NCBI GenBank assembly: GCA_002314055.1
Contig: DCBP01000080.1
Coordinates: 1-36,204 of the forward strand
Length of the DNA stretch: 36,204 bases
Direction of reading: 5' to 3'
Source of the DNA: Prevotella sp. UBA1104
Lineage (GTDB): Bacteria; Bacteroidota; Bacteroidia; Bacteroidales; Bacteroidaceae
Positions within the stretch are counted from its first letter, which is position 1. Each line of letters starts with the position of its first letter. The translations under genes and the position numbers were made by a program. Positions 30,822 to 36,204 of the stretch are shown here, in pieces. Below the pieces are notes generated by a model. It worked only from the letters and a program-made list of their open reading frames with translations. It did not search any database and was not told the origin of the DNA.

Positions 30822-31595
30822 ATGTTTGAATTTGGTATAAAAGATATTATAGATATATTCTGCGTCGCCTTGATGCTCTATTATCTCTACCGACTGATGA
30901 AGGAATCGCGCTCGCTCAATGTCTTTATCGGTATTATTGTGTTTGTCATCATCTGGCTCTTCGTGAGTCAGGTGCTCGAGATGCGCCTTTTGGGTAGCAT
31001 CATGGACAAGCTGGTCAGTGTGGGAGTCATCGCCCTTATCATTATCTTTCAGGAAGAGATCAGGAAATTCCTCTATTCTCTTGGTGCCCACCAGAGGATG
31101 AGGGGACTTGTTCGCCTCTTCTCGTCTGGCAGCAAAAACCGTAAGATTATGGACAAGAAGGCGATTATGCCTATCGTGATGGCTTGTATCAACATGAGCC
31201 GTGGCAAGGTGGGTGCACTTATCGTCATCGAGCGCACCGTGTCGCTTGAGGATATTATAGATACCGGCGACCTTATCGATGCTAACATCAACCAGCGGCT
31301 TATAGAGAATATCTTCTTCAAGAATTCGCCGCTCCACGACGGCGCCATGGTCGTATCGAAACGCCGTATCGTTGCTGCCGGATGTATCTTGCCGGTTAGC
31401 CACAATACTGACATTCCTAAGGAACTCGGACTGCGCCATCGGGCTGCTCTCGGCATCTCGCAAGACAGCGATGCCATTGCCATCGTCGTGTCTGAGGAAA
31501 CGGGAGGTATCTCGGTTGCAATAAAAGGTGAGTTCCGCCTGCGTGTTTCCGGCGAATTGCTGGAGAGTATCCTTACTAAGGAACTGATTGAATAA
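30822..31595 (+). CDS. dacA: Diadenylate cyclase, membrane-bound CdaA/DacA type
   Basis: This 257-residue enzyme makes c-di-AMP from two ATP. Three N-terminal membrane segments (about 8-24, 33-50 and 62-77) precede a DAC domain (about 100-250) with the catalytic DGA at residues 173-175 (SPLHDGAMVV) and RHR at 205-207 (LGLRHRAALG). This is the CdaA layout. c-di-AMP usually controls potassium transport, osmotic balance and wall integrity; its targets in this organism are not shown. A CCCTCAC-rich repeat begins 24 bases after the stop. proB follows beyond it. Confidence 0.94.
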   Translation: MFEFGIKDIIDIFCVALMLYYLYRLMKESRSLNVFIGIIVFVIIWLFVSQVLEMRLLGSIMDKLVSVGVIALIIIFQEEIRKFLYSLGAHQRMRGLVRLFSSGSKNRKIMDKKAIMPIVMACINMSRGKVGALIVIERTVSLEDIIDTGDLIDANINQRLIENIFFKNSPLHDGAMVVSKRRIVAAGCILPVSHNTDIPKELGLRHRAALGISQDSDAIAIVVSEETGGISVAIKGEFRLRVSGELLESILTKELIE

Positions 31596-31618
31596 AAAAG
31601 GAAAAAGTTTTTTCGCAA

Positions 31619-31712
31619 TTTTACCCTCACACCCTCACACATAGCCCCGAAAGCCCCTGTTTATCGAGGTTCCAGATGGTGAGGGATAGTGTGAGGGATG
31701 GTGAGGGTAAAC
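31619..31712 (-). repeat. CCCTCAC-rich dispersed repeat, copy 2 (opposite orientation)
   Basis: Its first 48 bases are the reverse complement of 10880-10927 with one mismatch, and GTGAGGGAT units follow as in copy 1. Here the conserved end abuts the diadenylate cyclase gene's 3' end, and the element can form a large hairpin that may protect or end that transcript. Confidence 0.85.
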
Positions 31713-31811
31713 AGGGATTCTATTTTTTGAAATCTTGCAGATTTATAACAGCGCAAATCGTTAATCTGATTTTTATTTGCGTGTTTTATTTTTAATTTGA
31801 AAGCATTTTTA

Positions 31812-31819
31812 TACCTTTG
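31812..31819 (+). promoter_or_regulatory. Promoter -7 box of proB
   Basis: TACCTTTG fits TAnnTTTG and lies 33 bases before the start codon. TTTG motifs upstream are at poor spacing (12 or 32 bases). Confidence 0.5.
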
Positions 31820-31851
31820 CATATATATAGTAAGAAGAAACGAAGAAATAG

Positions 31852-32919
31852 ATGCGAATAGTAATTAAAATAGGAAGTAATGTGCTCACAAGAAGTGACG
31901 GCAAACTGAACGTAACGCGCATGTCGTCGCTTGTTGACCAGATTGCCGGGTTGCGGCGGAAAGGACATGAGGTGATTCTCGTGTCGAGCGGTTCTGTTGC
32001 TGGAGGGCGCGGAGAACTGAAGGTGTCGAAGAAACTCGATAAGGTAGGACAGCGACAGCTCTTCTCGGCTGTTGGACAGGTGAAGCTGATAAATCTTTAT
32101 TATGATCTCTTTCGCGAGTATGGTATACATATCGGACAAATTCTTACCATGAAGGAGAGTTTCGCCACACGGCGCGAATATCTTAACCAAAGGGCGTGCA
32201 TGGAGGTGATGCTCGAAAATGGCGTGTTGCCCGTCGTCAATGAGAATGATACTGTCAGCGTTACCGAACTGATGTTTACCGATAATGATGAACTTTCGGG
32301 ACTTATTGCCTCGATGATGGATGCCGACGAACTGATTATCCTTTCTAATGTCGACGGCATCTTCAATGGCAATCCCGAGGATAAGGCGACGGAGGTTATC
32401 AGAACTGTTCTGCCCGGAAAATCTCTCGATGAGTATATATCACAGGAGAAGAGCTCCATGGGGCGCGGCGGAATGACGAGCAAGTGCAGTATCGCGCGGC
32501 GTGTTGCTGACGAGGGGATTAAGGTCGTTATTGCCAACGGAAAGAGAGAGAATATCTTGTCGTTGCTTGACGAAAAACCGGATGCCACCGTGCATACCGA
32601 GTTTCTCCCCGGCTCTCAGCCTGCTGGGGCTATCAAGAAATGGATAGCCCATAGCCAGAGTTTTGCCAAGGGCTCTGTCTCTGTTAATGACGATGCCGCC
32701 AAGGCTCTTCGCAGTAGTCATGCCGTGAGCTTGCTCATGGTTGGAGTCACGGCTGTTTCGGGCGATTTCGAGGAGGGCGACCTCGTGTCTGTCGTTGATG
32801 CTGCGGGCAAGGAGATTGCTATCGGCAGATCGGCGTATGATGCTGATGATGCCCGTAAGGCTATTGGGAAGCATGGCGTCAGACCGATTGTTCATTATGA
32901 TTATATGGTGGTTCTTTAA
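31852..32919 (+). CDS. proB: Glutamate 5-kinase
   Basis: This 355-residue enzyme phosphorylates glutamate in the first step of proline synthesis. The amino-acid-kinase domain (about 1-250) has VIKIGSNVL at residues 3-11, LVSSGSVAGG near 44-53, NENDTVSV near 137-144, and GRGGMTSKCSIAR near 204-216. A PUA domain follows (about 265-345), typical for full-length ProB. In other bacteria ProB is inhibited by proline. proA follows after 14 bases. Confidence 0.96.
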   Translation: MRIVIKIGSNVLTRSDGKLNVTRMSSLVDQIAGLRRKGHEVILVSSGSVAGGRGELKVSKKLDKVGQRQLFSAVGQVKLINLYYDLFREYGIHIGQILTMKESFATRREYLNQRACMEVMLENGVLPVVNENDTVSVTELMFTDNDELSGLIASMMDADELIILSNVDGIFNGNPEDKATEVIRTVLPGKSLDEYISQEKSSMGRGGMTSKCSIARRVADEGIKVVIANGKRENILSLLDEKPDATVHTEFLPGSQPAGAIKKWIAHSQSFAKGSVSVNDDAAKALRSSHAVSLLMVGVTAVSGDFEEGDLVSVVDAAGKEIAIGRSAYDADDARKAIGKHGVRPIVHYDYMVVL

Positions 32920-32933
32920 TTTATTGATTGGAT

Positions 32934-34175
32934 ATGAATGAGATTTTCTGTAAGGCTAAAGAGGCAAGCAAATCCCTGGCTCTTGTTCCTGATGAAGAGC
33001 GTAGCCGCATATTATATAAGGTTGCCGATGCAATTGACTCTCAGAGGGAGAGGATCCTTCGTGCTAATTCGCTCGATTTGAAGAGGATGGATCGGGATAA
33101 TCCGCTATACGACAGACTGATGCTTACTGATGAGCGGCTCGCCGGTATTGCCTCTGACATGCGCAACGTAGCGGCTCTGCCGTCGCCGCTCGGTATTGTT
33201 ACAAAGGCTAAAACCTTGCCTAACGGGTTGAGGCTTCATCGCGTGAGCGTGCCGTTTGGCGTGATTGGAATGATTTTCGAGGCGCGGCCGAATGTGGCTT
33301 TTGATGTGTTCTCGCTCTGCTTGAAAAGCGGTAATGTATGTGTGCTTAAAGGCGGAAAGGATGCTGATGCCTCTAACCGCGAGGCCGTTGCCGTCATTCA
33401 CGAGGTGTTGAAGAGTGAGGGAATTCCATCTGATGTCGTTTCGCTGCTGCCGTCTACTCATGAGGCTGTCGCCCAGCTACTCAATGCTGTAGGGTATGTT
33501 GATTTGTGCATTCCGAGGGGTGGCAGAAAGCTTATTGATTTCGTGCGCGACACGGCACGCGTACCGGTTATCGAGACCGGTGCCGGTGTGGTTAATGCTT
33601 ATTTCGACAAGGATGGCAATGCTGATATGGGGGCGGCGATTGTTAATAATGCCAAGACTCGACGTGTCAGCGTATGCAATGCTCTCGACTGCTTGCTCGT
33701 TCATCGCAACCGGCTGACTGACCTAAATGTTATTTGTAAGCCGCTCAAAGATAAGAATGTAGTGTTGTATGCCGATAATGACGCCTTTGAAGCTCTGAAG
33801 GATTATTACCCTGAAAAGCTTCTTAAACATTCTGTGCCAGAGGATTACGGTACTGAATTTATGGACTATAAACTTGCCGTCAGAACGGTCGACAGTATCG
33901 ATGACGCCATCCGCCATATCGACAAATTCGGATCCGGACACAGCGAGTGTATCATTACCGACAACGTCGATGCCGCTCGCAGATTCCAGGCGGAGATTGA
34001 TGCTGCATGTGTATATTGGAACGCTCCTACAAGCTTTACCGACGGGGCGCAGTTCGGGCTCGGGGCTGAGATTGGCATCAGCACACAGAAACTCGGACCG
34101 CGAGGACCGATGGCGCTCGAGGAAATTACTACTTACAAATGGATCATTGAGGGTAGCGGACAGGTTCGCGCATAA
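32934..34175 (+). CDS. proA: Gamma-glutamyl phosphate reductase
   Basis: This 413-residue NADPH-dependent enzyme makes glutamate semialdehyde, which cyclises to the substrate of ProC. FGVIGMIFEARPNV at about 108-121 and PRGGRKLIDFVRDTA near 194-208 are ProA signatures, and C248 in SVCNALD is the catalytic cysteine. ATG at 32934 was chosen; an in-frame TTG at 32928 would add only two residues. It forms an operon with proB, while proC is in the arginine cluster. Confidence 0.96.
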   Translation: MNEIFCKAKEASKSLALVPDEERSRILYKVADAIDSQRERILRANSLDLKRMDRDNPLYDRLMLTDERLAGIASDMRNVAALPSPLGIVTKAKTLPNGLRLHRVSVPFGVIGMIFEARPNVAFDVFSLCLKSGNVCVLKGGKDADASNREAVAVIHEVLKSEGIPSDVVSLLPSTHEAVAQLLNAVGYVDLCIPRGGRKLIDFVRDTARVPVIETGAGVVNAYFDKDGNADMGAAIVNNAKTRRVSVCNALDCLLVHRNRLTDLNVICKPLKDKNVVLYADNDAFEALKDYYPEKLLKHSVPEDYGTEFMDYKLAVRTVDSIDDAIRHIDKFGSGHSECIITDNVDAARRFQAEIDAACVYWNAPTSFTDGAQFGLGAEIGISTQKLGPRGPMALEEITTYKWIIEGSGQVRA

Positions 34176-34180
34176 TAACA

Positions 34181-34214
34181 AAGTTCGGCAGCGTTTCTCA
34201 ACGGTGCCGAACTT
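34181..34214 (+). terminator. Hairpin after proA
   Basis: AAGTTCGGCA at 34181-34190 pairs perfectly with TGCCGAACTT at 34205-34214. The following CTAAATTAAT lacks a strong T run, so termination is possible but not certain. Confidence 0.6.
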
Positions 34215-34450
34215 CTAAATTAATAGACATATTTATAAAAGGAACGTATAATCTTTTTTTGTTATAGAGAATCTTTTTGTAAACTTATGTTGCAAAGGTA
34301 TACTTTTATTCTCATTCATCTATTACCATTTCTACTGATATAACTATCATTATTGCGGTTTAATGCATGCTCATGCTTTAAAATGTATTAAAAACTCTCA
34401 TTTCTTTCTCTCATTATAATTCCCGAAGCAATATTTATTGGCAAATTGAC
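34215..34450. other. Gene-free spacer between proA and murF
   Basis: The stretch is A/T-rich and no gene was seen. A CAAAGGTA at 34293-34300 reads TACCTTTG on the minus strand and could start an antisense transcript into proA, but lacks a -33 element. Confidence 0.4.
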
Positions 34451-34480
34451 TTTGTCGTATCGTTATTTTTCATACTTTTG
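34451..34480 (+). promoter_or_regulatory. Promoter of murF
   Basis: TTTG at 34451-34454 and TACTTTTG at 34473-34480 are 18 bases apart. The box overlaps an in-frame TTG at 34478, which excludes that start and supports ATG at 34505. Confidence 0.6.
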
Positions 34481-34504
34481 CACAAACAAAAATTTAATGG
34501 AATA

Positions 34505-35806
34505 ATGGAAATTTCTGAACTTTACAATATCTTCCGCAAACACCCCGTCGTGACTACCGATAGCCGCGACTGTCCGGAAGGTTCGATATTCTTTGCTCTT
34601 AAAGGAGCATCGTTTAATGGCAACGCTTTCGCCGCAAAAGCTCTGGAACAAGGCTGCGCCTTCGCCGTGGTCGACGAGAAGGAATATGCACCGGAAGGCG
34701 ACTCGCGCTTTATCCTTACCGACAACTGTCTGCATACGCTGCAGATGCTCGCTAATTATCATCGTAGACAGCTTGGAACAAAAATTATCGGCATCACCGG
34801 GACGAATGGGAAAACTACCACTAAGGAACTGGTAGCTACCGTGTTGCAGAAAAAATACAACGTACTTTATACACAGGGGAATTTTAATAATGACATCGGT
34901 GTGCCGAAAACTCTGTTGCGCCTGAAACCTGAACATCAGATTGCCGTCATCGAGATGGGAGCGAGCCATCCGGGCGACATAAAGACGCTGGTCGATATCG
35001 TGGAACCTGATTGCGGCATTATCACTAATGTGGGGAAGGCACACCTGCAGGGATTCGGGTCTTTCGAGGGTGTCATAAAAACTAAAGGCGAACTGTATGA
35101 TTTCCTGAGAAGCAACGGTGGCTTCGTATTTATACACAACGACAACAAGTATCTGAAAAACATATCCGCCGGACTCGAACTCGTAAAATACGGTTCCGAC
35201 CACGACGACAAGTCGCTCCTCGTTAGCGGTGAGGTAATAGAGTGTGCACCGTTCCTCAAGTTCCGCTGGAGCGTAAAGGGTGGAGACTGGCATGAAGTGC
35301 AGACACATCTTATCGGTAGCTATAATGTATACAACATGCTCGCTGCAGCATGTATAGGCACATATTTTGAAGTTGCCGAAAGCGAGGTGAGCGACGCCTT
35401 GCGCGATTATGTACCTACTAACAACCGCTCGCAGCTTGAAACAACTGCCTCTAACAAACTTATCGTTGATACATACAATGCCAACCCTACCAGTATGAAG
35501 GCAGCACTGGAAAATTTCCGTGATATGGCAGTATCTCCAAAGATGGCTATCCTTGGAGACATGCGAGAACTTGGAAGTGTCAGCGGTGAAGAGCATCAGA
35601 AGGTTGTCGATTTCTTGAAAGAGAATAATATCGACAATGTATGGCTCGTAGGAGAAGAGTTCGGAAAAACAGATTGCAACTTCAGAAAATTCCCTGATGT
35701 CGATGCTGTGAAAGCCGAAATTGCTGTTCATAAGCCTGAAGGATACTATATACTCATTAAGGGAAGCAATGGAATAAAACTCTTCCAACTCCCCGAATTG
35801 TTATAA
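34505..35806 (+). CDS. murF: UDP-N-acetylmuramoyl-tripeptide--D-alanyl-D-alanine ligase
   Basis: This 433-residue cytoplasmic ligase adds D-Ala-D-Ala to the UDP-MurNAc-tripeptide. The N-terminal domain carries TTDSRDCPEGSIFFALKG, the ATP loop GITGTNGKTTTKE is at residues 96-108, and VIEMGASHPGDI, IITNVGKAHL and VDTYNANPTSMKAAL follow as Mur ligase signatures. Length fits MurF. Its substrate is supplied by Ddl encoded in the same window. It has its own promoter, and a hairpin follows. Confidence 0.96.
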   Translation: MEISELYNIFRKHPVVTTDSRDCPEGSIFFALKGASFNGNAFAAKALEQGCAFAVVDEKEYAPEGDSRFILTDNCLHTLQMLANYHRRQLGTKIIGITGTNGKTTTKELVATVLQKKYNVLYTQGNFNNDIGVPKTLLRLKPEHQIAVIEMGASHPGDIKTLVDIVEPDCGIITNVGKAHLQGFGSFEGVIKTKGELYDFLRSNGGFVFIHNDNKYLKNISAGLELVKYGSDHDDKSLLVSGEVIECAPFLKFRWSVKGGDWHEVQTHLIGSYNVYNMLAAACIGTYFEVAESEVSDALRDYVPTNNRSQLETTASNKLIVDTYNANPTSMKAALENFRDMAVSPKMAILGDMRELGSVSGEEHQKVVDFLKENNIDNVWLVGEEFGKTDCNFRKFPDVDAVKAEIAVHKPEGYYILIKGSNGIKLFQLPELL

Positions 35807-35860
35807 ATATCTTGGATAGAACAAGTCTTTATACCTGTTCTTTCCATATTTTTATCGCCA

Positions 35861-35915
35861 GCCTTGAAGTGGAAAAATATTAAAATTCATTTCTTTTTCA
35901 CTTCAAGGCCTTTTT
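35861..35915 (+). terminator. Terminator of murF
   Basis: GCCTTGAAGTGGAAAAA pairs with TTTTTCACTTCAAGGC, with one bulged base, across an A/T-rich loop. CTTTTTC follows. Confidence 0.8.
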
Positions 35916-35947
35916 CAAGTATTAACAACGGCGTCAGAGTTTCTATC

Positions 35948-36040
35948 AAACGCTCCCGCTGTTTGGCCCAAACGCTTCCGTTGTTTAGCCCAAACGCTCC
36001 CGCTGTTTGGCCCAAACGCTCCTGGTGTTTAGCCCAAACG
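35948..36040. repeat. 22-base tandem repeat, four units
   Basis: Units of 22 bases, AAACGCTCCCGCTGTTTGGC plus CC, repeat at 35948, 35970, 35992 and 36014, with a partial fifth ending at 36040. Units 2 and 4 carry several substitutions. Each junction is a GTTTGG-C-CCAAAC or GTTTAG-C-CCAAAC palindrome. There are no spacers, so it is not a CRISPR array. Confidence 0.9.
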
Positions 36041-36204
36041 TCATATTAGTCCCATTCGTCCTATAAGTCCTATCCCGATTATTAGTCTTATTTCTCCAGT
36101 CTTCCCAATTCTCCAATTCCTCAAAAAAAATCTTTTTTTCAAATTCCCTTATATAATATAATAATGTGTATCGTGTCTTTTCTACCCTTATTCTGTCAAA
36201 CAAA
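36041..36204. other. TTAGTCCTAT-type repeats, third array, and window end
   Basis: Degenerate TTAGTCC, GTCCTATAAGTCCTAT and ATTAGTCTTAT units occupy 36045-36097, as in the ddl-acyltransferase gap. Beyond that is A/T-rich sequence without a recognised gene up to the window end. By analogy it may be the leader of a gene lying further right. Confidence 0.5.

Noticed and set aside
34463..35788. 441-codon open frame antisense to murF
   Set aside because: It is the shadow of the murF frame; murF has complete family motifs and a promoter.
35948..36040. Possible CRISPR array
   Set aside because: Units are directly adjacent without unique spacers and no cas genes are near.

Overview
The window looks like a chromosomal segment from a Bacteroidales bacterium, most likely Prevotella or a close relative. 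Several signs agree. Promoter boxes of the Bacteroidetes form TAnnTTTG stand before many genes, and Shine-Dalgarno sequences are largely absent. Family-restricted proteins occur (DUF4831-like, NigD-like, standalone PASTA protein, DUF4143 ATPase), the secreted proteins end in a Prevotella-type tail, and the argR-GNAT-argG-argC-argD-proC order is typical. Species assignment is inference.

Left part (1-6263): a 440-base chain of abutting hairpins, then a probable arginine regulon. It runs argR, a GNAT acyltransferase, argG, argC, argD and proC, all on the + strand, with ArgR-like boxes and 18-base repeats over the argR promoter. A 100-base tandem duplication sits between argG and argC. Middle-left (6264-14550): an AAA/DUF4143 ATPase, rpmH (L34, minus strand), efp, a low-GC two-gene surface cassette bracketed by a 109-base duplication of the efp 3' end, a repeat-rich spacer, a GT2 glycosyltransferase, radC and class II fba. 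Middle (14554-21400): a minus-strand pair nnr and DUF4831, plus-strand hpt and adk (purine salvage and nucleotide balance), a minus-strand secreted SGNH acetylesterase-like protein, and divergent tRNA-Pro(CGG) and tRNA-Phe(GAA). Right (21725-36204): a 939-residue secreted multidomain beta-helix protein, then a plus-strand housekeeping run: PASTA protein, rluD-type pseudouridine synthase, ddl, an acyltransferase, a NigD-like lipoprotein, folP, the diadenylate cyclase gene, proB, proA and murF.

Functional links: proC lies in the arginine cluster, and proB-proA follow about 25 kb later, so the complete glutamate-to-proline route is in the window. ddl makes D-Ala-D-Ala and murF attaches it to the UDP-MurNAc-tripeptide. 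The diadenylate cyclase would make c-di-AMP.

The least explained structures are the hairpin chain at the left edge, the efp-tail duplication with its cassette, two inverted copies of a CCCTCAC-rich repeat 20 kb apart, a perfect 27-base inverted repeat of REP-doublet form, and a set of short-unit repeats that fill many gene leaders. No CRISPR array, rRNA, transposase, integrase or recognisable riboswitch was seen.
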